Shown here: in pieces, positions 1-9,330 of the stretch | Numbering within the stretch: the stretch's first letter is position 1 | Layout of the letters: every line of letters begins with the position of its first letter | Assembly: GCA_036374795.1 (NCBI GenBank) | Contig: DASUTC010000123.1 | Coordinates: 1 to 64,000 of the forward strand | Direction of reading: 5' to 3' | Length of the DNA: 64,000 bases | From: Herpetosiphonaceae bacterium | GTDB taxonomy: Bacteria; Chloroflexota; Chloroflexia; Chloroflexales; Kallotenuaceae | Translations under genes and position numbers: made by a program | The notes under the pieces: generated by a model | What the model was told of the DNA's origin: nothing | Database searches by the model: none | The model's input: only the letters and a program-made list of their open reading frames with translations

Positions 1-126
1 ATCGACGTGTGGGAGCACGCCTACTATCTCAAGTACCAGAATCGCCGCCCTGAGTATCTTCAGGCCTGGTGGAACGTGGTAAACTGGGACGAGGTCAGCC
101 GACGTTTCGAGCAAGCGGGCCGCTAG
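1..126 (+). CDS. Superoxide dismutase (Fe/Mn), C-terminal fragment
   Basis: The window opens inside a gene read in frame 1 and closed by TAG at 124-126. The 41 visible residues contain [19 protein letters not shown] followed by a [10 protein letters not shown]-like end. This is the C-terminal signature of iron/manganese superoxide dismutase, in which the Asp and His of DVWEHAYY are two of the metal ligands. The enzyme dismutates superoxide to oxygen and hydrogen peroxide in the cytoplasm. The N-terminal domain lies outside the window, so Fe versus Mn preference and the choice between sodA and sodB cannot be decided. A hairpin terminator follows. Confidence 0.93.
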   Translation: MDVWEHAYYLKYQNRRPEYLQAWWNVVNWDEVSRRFEQAGR

Positions 127-149
127 GTGGACCAGGGAGTCAGGATGTG

Positions 150-184
150 CAACGGCAGGGGTGGAAGCCTGCCGTTGTTGGTTT
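150..184 (+). terminator. Intrinsic terminator after the superoxide dismutase gene
   Basis: A perfect 10-bp stem (150-159 with 168-177, arm CAACGGCAGG) has an 8-nt loop and is followed by TTGGTTT. It lies 24 bp after the stop codon. The T-run is interrupted, so efficiency may be moderate. Confidence 0.65.
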
Positions 185-316
185 AATGGCCCGCTATGCC
201 GGGGTCTGGCAAGGCTCCCAAACGATGGCATCCCGTGCCATTGACGCGATCTCGGAAGTATGCGACGATGCGCGATGAGAACATCAACCAGCAAGATGCA
301 ACCTGATCGATAGCTT

Positions 317-1489
317 ATGATCCGTCGACGCCGCCTGAAACACCGCAGCACGTCTGCGCAGCCTGTAGCGCCTGTAGCGCCGTCCAATCCGAGCGAAGAG
401 ATCCAGCGCGCGCTGCGGCTCGGCTGGGCCGTCGCCGAAACCTTCGGGCGGCTGCGGGTCTACCAGCCCGAATACGCCAGCAAGCGCAACGATCCGCACG
501 AGCTGCCGCGCTTCTCGTACTCCAACGGCGATCTCAGCGGCGCGCAGCGCCTTGAGGTCAGCTACCGCCAGCTCGTTGAGCTATCCGCCGCGCTCAAGCT
601 ACAGCCGCCGGAGATCGCGGATCTGGCCCACTTCACCGCCGACACGGTGCCCGCGCTGAGCACCGAGCAAAAAAAGCAGATTCACGGCGCGCTCGAAGCC
701 TGGAGCCGCACCGCCTGGATTCAGCTCAACGTCCGGTCGGCGGCGCTGGGACGCGCTATGACCTACGGCGGCAGCATGGCCGACACCTACTGGTACATGG
801 CACAGCCAGCCGAATCGGCGTTTCTCAGCGGGCGACAATCCGCCGAGGCCTTGCTCCGTCCGCATCGGCTCCAGCGCATTCAGGAGCGCATGGCCGAGCT
901 GAACGAAGCTTTCAGCGACGAGCTTTGCAGCGCGATCGGGCATAGCATCGAAGCCTGGAAGTGGGACGCGCAAAAAGAGGCATGGACCACGGCAAACGAG
1001 TGGAGTCAGGTGGGCGTCGCGGTGCAGGGCCGTCCGGCGCGCACACCAGCGCAGCAGATCCACTTCAATCTCTTTCGCCAGGTGCGCACCTGGCGCGACC
1101 TGCTCTTCGCCTCGCGGCAGCCGTCGGACTACGTAAGCCCCGGCTTTCGCCGCCGCGCCAACCTGCTGGCCGGAACGATCACCATCCTCATGGTGCTGCT
1201 CATCGCCGTCGCGGTCGGCTTTCTGGTCTTCTCGGTCTTCAGCCTGGCGCTGGTCGCCGTCGATCGGCTCAACATCGGCTCGCAGGTGCAGAGCGAGTTC
1301 ATCGAAGCGATCTCGGTCTTTCTCAGCCTCGTGTCGACCCTGGCGATCGTGATCGCCAGCCTGCTCTCGCGCGCATCGACGGCGGTACATCAGTTCGACA
1401 CCTGGCTGGAAAACACGATCGTCCAGCGCTCGATCCAGCGCGCCACCACGATCCCCTGGGACGAGCCGCCGCGTAAAACAGCCGAGTAG
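317..1489 (+). CDS. Hypothetical membrane protein with C-terminal hairpin of two TM helices
   Basis: I do not recognise this family. The 390-residue product starts with a basic stretch (MIRRRRLKHR) and a short low-complexity linker. A mostly helical soluble region of about 250 residues follows. Two strongly hydrophobic segments lie near residues 288-315 and 330-352, and a short charged tail ends the protein. The architecture suggests a cytoplasmic domain anchored by a C-terminal membrane hairpin. The start ATG has no clear Shine-Dalgarno sequence. It is a stand-alone gene converging on rluD. An overlapping minus-strand reading frame of 308 codons is most likely a high-GC shadow, because the plus-strand product has coherent membrane segments. 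Confidence 0.7.
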   Translation: MIRRRRLKHRSTSAQPVAPVAPSNPSEEIQRALRLGWAVAETFGRLRVYQPEYASKRNDPHELPRFSYSNGDLSGAQRLEVSYRQLVELSAALKLQPPEIADLAHFTADTVPALSTEQKKQIHGALEAWSRTAWIQLNVRSAALGRAMTYGGSMADTYWYMAQPAESAFLSGRQSAEALLRPHRLQRIQERMAELNEAFSDELCSAIGHSIEAWKWDAQKEAWTTANEWSQVGVAVQGRPARTPAQQIHFNLFRQVRTWRDLLFASRQPSDYVSPGFRRRANLLAGTITILMVLLIAVAVGFLVFSVFSLALVAVDRLNIGSQVQSEFIEAISVFLSLVSTLAIVIASLLSRASTAVHQFDTWLENTIVQRSIQRATTIPWDEPPRKTAE

Positions 1490-1495
1490 CGGAGG

Positions 1496-1610
1496 AAGTT
1501 TCAGGTTCCAGGTTTCGAGTTTCAAGTTTCGAGTTCATTTCCCCGATCCCTGGCCCGTGACCCCTGATCCCTCGGTCCTTTGTGCTTTTGTTCCTTTGTT
1601 CCCTTGTTCA
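1496..1610. repeat. Heptad repeat, copy 1
   Basis: GTTTCAA/GTTTCGA-type units (1498-1540) are followed by GTTCCTTT-type units (1575-1610). The repeat fills the gap between the converging gene at 317-1489 and rluD. The TGA stop of rluD (complement of 1608-1610) lies inside the last GTTC unit, so the repeat sets the C-terminus of RluD. Confidence 0.8.
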
Positions 1611-2594
1611 ATCGTCCTGCGGCAGCCACCAGGGCGTGGCCGAATCGAACGAGTCGCTCGTGCCGCTGCCGTAGCGTGCGTGAAGCTGATCGAGGACCGT
1701 TTGCAGATCGGCGGGGAGCGGCGACACACACTCGATCCACTGGCCGTCCAGGCGGGTAAAGCCCAGCCGATGCGCGTGGAGAAACTGGCGCTTCAGGCCA
1801 AGCTGCTGCGTGCCCCGGCGCGAGCCGTAGAGCGGATCGCCGACGACGGGATGATGCTTGTGGGTGAAATGCACGCGAATCTGGTGGGTGCGTCCGGTTT
1901 CCAGCTTGGCCTCGATCAGACTGTAGGGGCCGAGGATATCGCAGGTGCGGTAGTGCGTGCGCGCCGGGCGTCCGCTCTGGACGATCGCCATGCGCAGCCG
2001 ATCGGTGGGATGCCGATCGATCGGCGCGTCGATCGCGCCCTGCGGCTCCTTGAAGTGTCCTTCGATCAGCGCCAGATAGATCTTGAGCATCTGCCGCGCC
2101 TGCTGCTGGTTTTGGAGATGCGTCTTGGCGCGATCGTTCTTGGCGACGACCAGCAACCCCGACGTGTCGCGGTCGATGCGATGGACGATGCCAGGCCGCA
2201 GATCGTCGCCGATCTGCATCGTCGGGTAGTGGTAGAGCAGTGCATTGACCAGCGTACCCGTCGCGTGGCCGGGCGCGGGATGCACCACCATGCCCGCCGG
2301 TTTGTCGACGACCAGCAGGTCGGCGTCCTCGTAGATGATCGTCAGCGGAATATTTTCGGCGACGATGTCGGTCGGCTGCGGCAGCGGCAGCGTCACGCTG
2401 ATCTCGTCGGCGGGCTGCACCGCGTAGCTCGGCTTGACCACCTTGCCGTTGACGCGAACATGCGCGTCGCCGATCAACTGCTGGACGTACGAGCGCGACG
2501 TATCGGGCAACACCTGTGCCAGATAGCGATCGAGCCGGATGCTGGCATGCTCCGGCCCGGCAACCAGATACAGCGGCTCAAGCTCAGCGCCCAT
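1608..2594 (-). CDS. rluD: RluD-type 23S rRNA pseudouridine synthase
   Basis: The 328-residue product has an N-terminal S4 RNA-binding domain (about residues 15-80, with RLDRYLAQVLPDTSRS) and a RluA-family catalytic domain. The signature HRIDRDTSGLLVVAK carries the catalytic Asp. Upstream lie YEDADLLVVDKPAGMVVHP and downstream GRTHQIRVH, both typical of RluA/RluC/RluD enzymes. Family members isomerise uridines in 23S rRNA helix 69 or nearby. The gene overlaps the end of lspA by 11 bp, which suggests translational coupling, and the lspA-rluD order is common in bacteria. Length is normal. The exact target uridines cannot be assigned, so RluD is the closest label rather than proven. The last residues are encoded at the edge of a heptad repeat. 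Confidence 0.93.
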   Translation of the reverse strand: MGAELEPLYLVAGPEHASIRLDRYLAQVLPDTSRSYVQQLIGDAHVRVNGKVVKPSYAVQPADEISVTLPLPQPTDIVAENIPLTIIYEDADLLVVDKPAGMVVHPAPGHATGTLVNALLYHYPTMQIGDDLRPGIVHRIDRDTSGLLVVAKNDRAKTHLQNQQQARQMLKIYLALIEGHFKEPQGAIDAPIDRHPTDRLRMAIVQSGRPARTHYRTCDILGPYSLIEAKLETGRTHQIRVHFTHKHHPVVGDPLYGSRRGTQQLGLKRQFLHAHRLGFTRLDGQWIECVSPLPADLQTVLDQLHARYGSGTSDSFDSATPWWLPQDD

Positions 2595-3117
2595 CTTCGG
2601 CCTCGATCGTCGGCGCGACCCGTGGCGGAGGCGAGCGATCTTCGGATTGCGCCAAAAAGATTGCCATCACAAACACGCCGACCACAATACATGAGTCGGC
2701 GACATTGAAGACTGGAAAGCGGCCATCGAACGTCTTGATGAAATCGACGACGTAGCCGAAACGAATCCGATCGACGACATTGCCGAGCGCGCCGCCGACG
2801 ATCAGGCCCAGGCTCAGCGCCAGCCAGCCGTGATCTTCGGGCACATGCTTGAGATAAAAATGGATCGCCACCGCGACGATCACGATCGAAGTGATCGTGA
2901 AGAGCTGGGGCACGCCGCTGAACAGGCCAAAGGCCACGCCCGTGTTCTGGATATACGTCAGCTCCAGCCAGTTATCGATGATCGGCAGATCGCCGGTGTA
3001 GGGCTGCGGCCAGGTGCGCAGCACCCAGGCTTTGCTCAACTGATCGACGAGAAGGACAACGGCGGCAATGACCGCAGGGATCATCAGCCGCCGTCCAAGC
3101 ACATAGTGTTGATTCAT
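2584..3117 (-). CDS. lspA: Lipoprotein signal peptidase (signal peptidase II)
   Basis: An inner-membrane aspartyl protease that removes signal peptides from prolipoproteins after lipidation of the +1 Cys. Four hydrophobic segments are visible. Both family blocks are present: GNVVDRIRFGYVVDFI and FNVADSCIVVG, whose Asp residues form the catalytic dyad. NTGVAFGLF is also typical. I chose the ATG at 3117 (MNQHYVLG); an in-frame TTG at 3147 would add ten residues. No strong Shine-Dalgarno is visible at either. It lies between the TraR/DksA-like gene and rluD in one transcription direction. Likely substrates in this window include the lipoproteins at 20.4, 53.8 and 56.7 kb. Confidence 0.95.
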   Translation of the reverse strand: MNQHYVLGRRLMIPAVIAAVVLLVDQLSKAWVLRTWPQPYTGDLPIIDNWLELTYIQNTGVAFGLFSGVPQLFTITSIVIVAVAIHFYLKHVPEDHGWLALSLGLIVGGALGNVVDRIRFGYVVDFIKTFDGRFPVFNVADSCIVVGVFVMAIFLAQSEDRSPPPRVAPTIEAEDGR

Positions 3118-3159
3118 AGTAGCGTTACACCAACGTCCAGCGTGCAAACATGCGCGCGG

Positions 3160-3552
3160 CTAGCCCACCGTGCGAGTCGTCCCGCCCTCCTGCTCATCGC
3201 GCTCACGCTGGTGTTGAATACAGAGTGTCGCCAGAGGCCGCGCCTCAAGCCGCTCGATCGGGATCGGCTCACCGCCCACCTCACAGATGCCATAGGAGCC
3301 TGCGTTCATCAGCTCCAGCGCGTGGTCGATCTGCTGAATCTCGCGCTGCAACTGCGCCTCGATCGCCAGGCCGCGCTCGCGGGTAAAGAGTTCGGTGGCG
3401 TCTTCCGCAGGATGGTTTTTGATCCCGTAGCTATCCGATTGATCGACATTGACGGTTTCGGCATCCAGGCTCGCCAGCTCATTCTGAAGCGATTGGCGCA
3501 TATCTTCTAAGCGGCGGCGGAAATGGTCAACGTCGAGCTGTGGCTGTGCCAT
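3160..3552 (-). CDS. TraR/DksA-family zinc-finger-like protein with altered finger
   Basis: The 130-residue protein has an N-terminal coiled-coil region (residues 8-85) and a C-terminal TraR/DksA motif around YGICEVGGEPIPIERLEA. The usual four-cysteine finger is altered: the CxxC/CxxC positions read Cys90-x2-Gly93 and Cys111-x2-His114. Relatives such as Bacillus YteA/YocK also have reduced fingers, so this is not necessarily inactivating. DksA-like proteins bind in the RNA polymerase secondary channel, but direct evidence of that role is absent here. I chose the ATG at 3552 because AGGAGG lies 6 nt upstream; the ATG at 3558 would abut the Shine-Dalgarno. It heads a traR-lspA-rluD unit. Confidence 0.85.
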   Translation of the reverse strand: MAQPQLDVDHFRRRLEDMRQSLQNELASLDAETVNVDQSDSYGIKNHPAEDATELFTRERGLAIEAQLQREIQQIDHALELMNAGSYGICEVGGEPIPIERLEARPLATLCIQHQRERDEQEGGTTRTVG

Positions 3553-3571
3553 AGCCATCCTCCTTTAAGAG

Positions 3572-3580
3572 ATTATAGCA
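3572..3580 (-). promoter_or_regulatory. Extended -10 promoter for the traR-lspA-rluD unit
   Basis: The minus strand reads TGCTATAAT (complement of 3572-3580), a full extended -10 element. It lies about 8 nt before the AAAGGAGG ribosome-binding region of the TraR/DksA-like gene. No convincing -35 box is seen. Confidence 0.65.
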
Positions 3581-3590
3581 TGGGTTGCAG

Positions 3591-3640
3591 AAATAAAGGG
3601 CCGCAGACGGAACGATCGCCCGCCTGTGGCCCGTCTGCGG
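3591..3640 (-). terminator. Terminator after the YggT-family gene
   Basis: A perfect 10-bp stem (3601-3610 with 3631-3640, CCGCAGACGG/CCGTCTGCGG) is followed on the minus strand by CCCTTTATTT. It separates the YggT gene from the promoter of the TraR/DksA-like gene. Confidence 0.6.
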
Positions 3641-3647
3641 AAGGCGT

Positions 3648-4073
3648 CTAGTAGCCGGCGGGTGGTGTTCGTGGCGCGAGTGTAATCTCAAGCAGCTTGC
3701 TCACGCCCCAGCCGATCAGCAGATAGACCGCGATGGCGATCAGGTCGGAGAACTCGACGCGCGCGCCCTGCTCGTTGAAGAGCGGCAAGAATGGCGCGAC
3801 GAACGGCTGTGTCACGCCCAGGATCAGCGCGCCAAAGCCGGTATCGACATTCGCGCCCATCAGCAGCAGCAAAAAGCGCAGCCCGATCAGCGCGACGATC
3901 AGCCCTGTGATAAACCAGACCACCTGCTTCGCGCGATAGAGCGTGCCAAGCTGGCGCTCGGCGGGCGTCGGATCGATATGCATCCGCTGCTCAACCCTGG
4001 TCGCGTCTGCTCCCTCCGGCGTCTGCACGATCTCTTCCTGCACGACGCGACGATCATATGGCTCTTGTTGCAT
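3648..4073 (-). CDS. YggT-family membrane protein
   Basis: The 141-residue product starts with a soluble acidic N-terminus (MQQEPYDRRVVQEEIVQTP). Hydrophobic segments follow near residues 53-75, 88-105 and 117-135, the last two within a YggT-like region (PFVAPFLPLFNE, then DLIAIAVYLLIGWGVSKLLE). Family members are small integral membrane proteins of poorly defined function, in some bacteria linked to cell shape or osmotic tolerance. I chose the ATG at 4073 because GGAGG lies at good spacing. A longer frame back to 4166 would only add residues encoded by the heptad repeat. It is a monocistronic gene with its own terminator. Confidence 0.8.
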   Translation of the reverse strand: MQQEPYDRRVVQEEIVQTPEGADATRVEQRMHIDPTPAERQLGTLYRAKQVVWFITGLIVALIGLRFLLLLMGANVDTGFGALILGVTQPFVAPFLPLFNEQGARVEFSDLIAIAVYLLIGWGVSKLLEITLAPRTPPAGY

Positions 4074-4140
4074 ATTTAACCTCCTGGTCGGACGTGAGCG
4101 AAAAAGGTATGTAGACGTATAGCAGAAAATATGCCAGCTT

Positions 4141-4230
4141 CCTAAGTTCCAAGTTTCAAGTTCCAAGTTTCAAGTTACGAGTTTCTTTGTTCCGTTGCTC
4201 ACCCCTTCGTTCTTTGTTCTTTGTTCTCCG
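4141..4230. repeat. Heptad repeat, copy 2
   Basis: Alternating AAGTTTC/AAGTTCC units (about 4144-4176, a 14-bp super-period) are followed by GTTCTTT units (4209-4226). The copy lies between divergent genes. A TTGTTC from the GTTCTTT block is positioned as a -35 box for the downstream peptidase gene. Confidence 0.8.
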
Positions 4231-4242
4231 CTCTGCTATCAT
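4214..4242 (+). promoter_or_regulatory. Promoter of the TldD/PmbA gene, -35 inside a repeat
   Basis: TTGTTC (4214-4219), a 17-bp spacer and TATCAT (4237-4242) preceded by TGC, i.e. an extended -10. The -35 hexamer is part of the GTTCTTT repeat block, so the repeat may have been recruited as promoter sequence. Confidence 0.5.
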
Positions 4243-4274
4243 GCTGGTATCCGCATGGTGAAAGGATTGCAACC

Positions 4275-5604
4275 ATGATTGGCTCTGATGCCATCCGCCG
4301 CATAACGGATCGCGTGCTCTCAGCGTCGCCCGCCGATCAGACCGAGGTCGTCGTCATCGCGGGCGCGGAGCAGCTTACCCGCTTCGCCAACAACGAAATC
4401 CATCAGCATGTTTCGGAGACGAACGCGCAGATTCGCATTCGCGCCGTGATCGGCCAGCAGATCGGCGTCGCGGTGACAAACGAGCCGGCGGAGGACAGCC
4501 TTCAGCGCGCGCTGGAGGCCGCCGTGGAGATCGCCATGCACCAGCCGCCCAACCCCGATTTTACGTCGCTGCCCAGGCCCCAGCCGATCACGCCGGTCGA
4601 GGGCTGGAGCCAGATCACCGCAGCCTGCACGCCGCAGCGCCGCGCCGACGATGTCGCGACGATCATTCGGCTGGCCGAGGCTCAGGGCTTGATCGCCGCC
4701 GGAGCCTACTCGACGACCACGCGGGAGCTTGCCGTCGCCAACTCGCTGGGCGTGTGGGCCTACCATCCCGGCACGTATGCGCAGATCAGCACCGTCGTCA
4801 TGGGCGAGGCGTCGGGCTGGGCTGCCGCCACCAGCCGCGACAGCGACGAGATCGACGCCGAGGCGATCGGACGCGAGGCATGCGACAAAGCGATCCGCTC
4901 GCGCAATCCGCAGCCGCTCGCGCCGGGGATCTATCCCGTGGTGCTGGAGCCGTACGCGGTAGCCGAGATGATGGCCTACCTGAATATGATCGGCTTTGGC
5001 GCGCTGGCGCTGCAAGAAGGGCGCTCGCCGCTGGAAATAGGCGCGCAGCAGGCTGCGTCGCTGGTGACGATCTACGACGACGGCTCCGATCCCACGGGCT
5101 TGCCGCTGCCCTTCGACTACGAGGGCGTGCCCAAGCAGCCGGTCCAGTTGATCAAAAAAGGCATCAGCACGGGCGTGGTGTACGACACCCAGACGGCGGC
5201 CAAAGACCACACGCGCTCGACCGGCCATGCGCTGGCCGCGCCCAACAGCTTCGGCCCGCTGGCGCTGAATCTGTTTCTCAAGCCCGGCGGCACGCCCAAG
5301 GCAGCGCTGATCAAGGGCATCGAGCGCGGCGTGTACGTCACGCGCTTCCACTACGTCAACATCGTCCATCCCAAGCAATCGCTGCTCACGGGCATGACGC
5401 GCGACGGCACGTTTCTGATCGAGAACGGCGAGATCGCGGGTCCGATCCACAACCTGCGCTTCACTCAGAGCGTGCTCGAAGCGCTGCGCGGCGTGCAGGA
5501 CATTAGCCGCGAGACGGTGCTGGATCGCGATTTCACGGGCGCGAGTTGCCGCGCTCCGGCGCTCAAGATCGGCGCGTTCAACTTCAGCAGCGCGACGGAG
5601 TTTT

Positions 5605-5606
<2 letters not shown>
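4275..5606 (+). CDS. TldD/PmbA-family modulator protease, TldE/PmbA-like
   Basis: The 443-residue product matches the TldD/PmbA fold. It has an N-terminal domain (about residues 1-180), a central region, and a C-terminal half with GHAL, NLFLKPGG and VTRFHYVN blocks. TldD carries an HExxxH zinc motif. I see none here, which favours the TldE/PmbA-type partner subunit. The TldD/TldE pair degrades unfolded peptides and matures some ribosomally made peptides such as microcins. No tldD partner is visible in the window. The ATG at 4275 is preceded by AAAGGA; the upstream in-frame ATG at 4221 lies in the promoter region. The gene stands alone upstream of mdh. Confidence 0.88.
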
Positions 5607-6744
<1,138 letters not shown>

Positions 6745-6802
6745 GCCTCCTGATACATCCGATAGGCTGGCGCTCCCGTATAGAGCTTGATAGCCCTGGC
6801 CT

Positions 6803-6839
6803 GCGAACGTGAGAATCCTCTCACGTTCGCTATTTTTTC
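6803..6839 (+). terminator. Intrinsic terminator of mdh
   Basis: A perfect 12-bp stem (6803-6814 with 6819-6830, GCGAACGTGAGA) with a 4-nt loop is followed by TATTTTTTC. This is a canonical Rho-independent terminator. Confidence 0.92.
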
Positions 6840-6879
6840 GTTTCTTGACATTTTGAGCTATGAGCGGGCATCGCTGCCA

Positions 6880-6888
6880 TGCTATACT
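6880..6888 (+). promoter_or_regulatory. Extended -10 promoter of the ECF sigma gene
   Basis: TGCTATACT is an extended -10 that overlaps the farthest in-frame ATG (6879). Transcription would start near 6895, so that ATG cannot be the start. The GGATGGAGGG ribosome site at 6901-6910 then serves a start further downstream. Confidence 0.6.
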
Positions 6889-6914
6889 ATTTGTTAACTA
6901 GGATGGAGGGTTGT

Positions 6915-7523
6915 TTGTCAGGTACTACTGACCAACACAACAGCACAACAGCCGAGGACGCTGCTCGGCTCACCGCCATTGCAAAAGGCGACATGTCAGC
7001 GCTCGAGTCGCTTTTTATGAAATATCAAGCCGCAGTCTATCAAACGGCGCTCGGCGTCACCCGCGATCCACAGGTCGCCGAGGAAGTACTCCAAGACACC
7101 TTTTTTCGGTTGTACCGTCACGCAGGTAGGCTGGATGGTTCGCTGCCGTTAGCCCCATGGCTCTACCGGGTCGCCATCAATCTTTGTTACAATCGCCTCA
7201 AGGGATTGCGTGCATGGACAGACTCGTTCCATGAGCTAGCCGAGCGGCTGTTTACGCCAAGCAGTACATCGCCGGAGCGTGCTGCCGAACGGAACGAGCT
7301 GCAAGCGCTCGTACAGTCGGCACTGGCAGAGCTGGACCCCAAGCACAGGGCCGTGCTGGTGTTGTACTATCTCCATGACTACGCAGTGCATGAGATCGCC
7401 GAGATTACAGCGGTGCCCGAAGGTACCGTCAAATCGCGGCTGTTTCACGCAAGAAAACTGCTCAGACAGCACCTGGAGCAGCGCTACGGCGCGACCGAGC
7501 TGTTAGTGCCAGATCCCGCATAG
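6915..7523 (+). CDS. ECF-type RNA polymerase sigma factor
   Basis: The product of about 202 residues has region 2 (LFMKYQAAVYQTALGVTRDPQVAEEVLQDTF) and region 4 with a helix-turn-helix (AVHEIAEITAVPEGTVKSRLFHARKLLR). It redirects RNA polymerase to its own promoters. I prefer the TTG at 6915, because GGAGG lies 5 nt upstream and the promoter -10 overlaps the ATG at 6879; an ATG at 6903 sits inside the Shine-Dalgarno. The histidine kinase gene starts 28 bp downstream, so the two are probably co-transcribed. No anti-sigma gene is adjacent, which is unusual for the class and suggests control by the kinase or by transcription. Confidence 0.9.
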   Translation: MSGTTDQHNSTTAEDAARLTAIAKGDMSALESLFMKYQAAVYQTALGVTRDPQVAEEVLQDTFFRLYRHAGRLDGSLPLAPWLYRVAINLCYNRLKGLRAWTDSFHELAERLFTPSSTSPERAAERNELQALVQSALAELDPKHRAVLVLYYLHDYAVHEIAEITAVPEGTVKSRLFHARKLLRQHLEQRYGATELLVPDPA

Positions 7524-7551
7524 CTATGCTTACCATCATTTCGGGAGATCT

Positions 7552-9288
7552 ATGGCCGCGGGTTTTGCTGCACTCCGCTCCACGACAACTCAGATCCTCG
7601 GCGGCGATCGGCTCTATGCCGTTGCGCGCTGGATCCTGCTGGTGCTGCTGTTTGGCGCGTCGACGCTGCTTCACGGTTTAGAGCTACTTCCAGTCCCCTC
7701 ACCGCATCCGTTCGGCCAAGTGTTCTGGGGCTACGCCGCGTTTTCGGTCGTCGCCGGTATCCTGGTCATCACGCCGCGAGCGCAGCGGATCATTCCGTGG
7801 TTCTATCTGCTCGATCTGCTGTGGCTGGCGGCGCTGGCCTTCGCCGGGCCGGGATCGGCCTACGGCTATACCTCGCTGTTTATGCTGCCGCTGGTCGCGG
7901 CGGCGTTTCGGCTCAAGCGGGTCAACGTCCTGGCGATGAGCGTCGTCGCGGTCATTCTGTCGATCGCGCTTCAGTTCAAGCCGCACACCTCGATCGAGAT
8001 CCTCAGCTTCACCAGCCAGGGCGTGATGTTCGGCGTATTGCCCTGGCTGTGTAACCTCCTGTCGGAGCAGTGGACGATCGATAATCGGCACCGCGTCGCG
8101 CAGGCGGAGCAGCAATCGGCGCAGGCGCTGGCCCATGCCGAGGCGTACCGCGACCGCATGCGCGCCCTGTACGAGGCTGCCGTCTCGCTCAGCACCAGCG
8201 CGCATCCACGTACCGTGCTCGAAACGATCTTGAACGAGATGGTCCGAGTGGTGCCGTATCAGACCGGCGCGATCTTGCTGCCGACCGGCGAGCTGAACGA
8301 GGTGCATGTCGCGACCGGGCGTAACCTGCAAGCTGCCGAGATGAATGCGCGGTTTACCGTCGGCGGCGGGACGCTGGGCACGATCATACGCGGCGGCGAC
8401 GGCGGTATCCTGAACAACGCCCATGCCGAGGCGGAGCTTGCCAGCCTGCCCTCGATCAGCGGACGCCGCGCGGTGCTGCTGCTACCGCTGCGCTCGGCGC
8501 GGCGCACCTACGGCCTGGCGCTCTTCGCCAGCGACACCGTACAGTTCGATCTTGAGCAGATGGAGATGGCGACGACCCTGATCAGCTATGGTCTGGTGGT
8601 GCTGCAAAATGCGCAGTTGATCGCCGAGATCCGCACCGAGCGCAACAACCTGCTCGCTCGCGAAGAAGAAGTGCGCAAGCAGCTCAACCGCGATCTGCAC
8701 GACGGACCGGCGCAGGCGCTGGCCGCGATCACGATGACGCTGGGCTTCATCAAGCGGCTGTACGAAAAAGAGCCGGAGCGCGTCGTGCCGGAGCTGGACA
8801 AGCTGGCGCAGCTTGCGCAGCGGGCTAACCACGAGGTGCGCACACTGCTCTTCGAGCTGCGTCCGCTGGTGCTCGAAACCCAGGGCTTGCTGCCGACGCT
8901 TCAGCAGTACCTTGAGCGCTTCGAGCCGAACAGCAACACGCCGGAGATCATCCTTGAGGGCGGCGAATCGATCGGCCCGCTGACCAAGCGCGTCCAGGGC
9001 ACGCTCTTCAACATCGTGCAGGAGTCGGTCAACAACGCGATCAAACATGCCCAGGCCAAGCACATCTGGATTCGCATCCAGAAGCAGGGCGACGATGTTC
9101 TGCTATGTGTTCAGGACGACGGCAAAGGCTTCGATCTGCAAAGCGTCAAAGCCTCATACGATCAGCGCGGCAGCTTCGGCCTGCTGAGCCTGGAAGAGCG
9201 CGCTCGGCTGGTCGGCGGCTCGGCTGAGATCATCTCGGCGCCAGGAGCCGGAACCACCGTCCGAGTCGGCGTGCCGCTGGAAGGCTAG
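7552..9288 (+). CDS. Membrane histidine kinase, GAF plus HisKA_3 (NarX/DegS-like)
   Basis: The 578-residue sensor kinase has about six hydrophobic segments in residues 20-180, a short coiled linker, a GAF-like domain (about 205-355), a HisKA_3 dimerisation domain with the phospho-acceptor His383 in NRDLHDGPAQAL, and an HATPase_c domain (NNAIKHA, DDGKGFD, and LEERARLVGGSAEI). HisKA_3 kinases normally phosphorylate NarL/LuxR-type regulators. None is adjacent; the nearest NarL-type gene in the window (58.5 kb) has a degenerate receiver. The neighbour upstream is an ECF sigma gene. The signal is unknown. The GAF domain may bind a small ligand or, if haem-loaded, a gas. Confidence 0.9.
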   Translation: MAAGFAALRSTTTQILGGDRLYAVARWILLVLLFGASTLLHGLELLPVPSPHPFGQVFWGYAAFSVVAGILVITPRAQRIIPWFYLLDLLWLAALAFAGPGSAYGYTSLFMLPLVAAAFRLKRVNVLAMSVVAVILSIALQFKPHTSIEILSFTSQGVMFGVLPWLCNLLSEQWTIDNRHRVAQAEQQSAQALAHAEAYRDRMRALYEAAVSLSTSAHPRTVLETILNEMVRVVPYQTGAILLPTGELNEVHVATGRNLQAAEMNARFTVGGGTLGTIIRGGDGGILNNAHAEAELASLPSISGRRAVLLLPLRSARRTYGLALFASDTVQFDLEQMEMATTLISYGLVVLQNAQLIAEIRTERNNLLAREEEVRKQLNRDLHDGPAQALAAITMTLGFIKRLYEKEPERVVPELDKLAQLAQRANHEVRTLLFELRPLVLETQGLLPTLQQYLERFEPNSNTPEIILEGGESIGPLTKRVQGTLFNIVQESVNNAIKHAQAKHIWIRIQKQGDDVLLCVQDDGKGFDLQSVKASYDQRGSFGLLSLEERARLVGGSAEIISAPGAGTTVRVGVPLEG

Positions 9289-9313
9289 CGCTCACCAGAA
9301 GCTTGCTGCTTCG

Positions 9314-9322
9314 TGGTATGAT
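9314..9322 (+). promoter_or_regulatory. Extended -10 box of a probably leaderless MFS gene
   Basis: TGGTATGAT ends 8 nt before the ATG at 9331. Transcription would therefore start at or within about 2 nt of the start codon, and no Shine-Dalgarno is present. Confidence 0.5.
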
Positions 9323-9330
9323 GCAGCGCT

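Noticed and set aside
6845-6888. TTGACA at 6845-6850 as the -35 box for TATACT at 6883-6888
   Set aside because: The spacing is 32 bp, far outside 16-18. The extended TGC before TATACT explains promoter strength without a -35 box.
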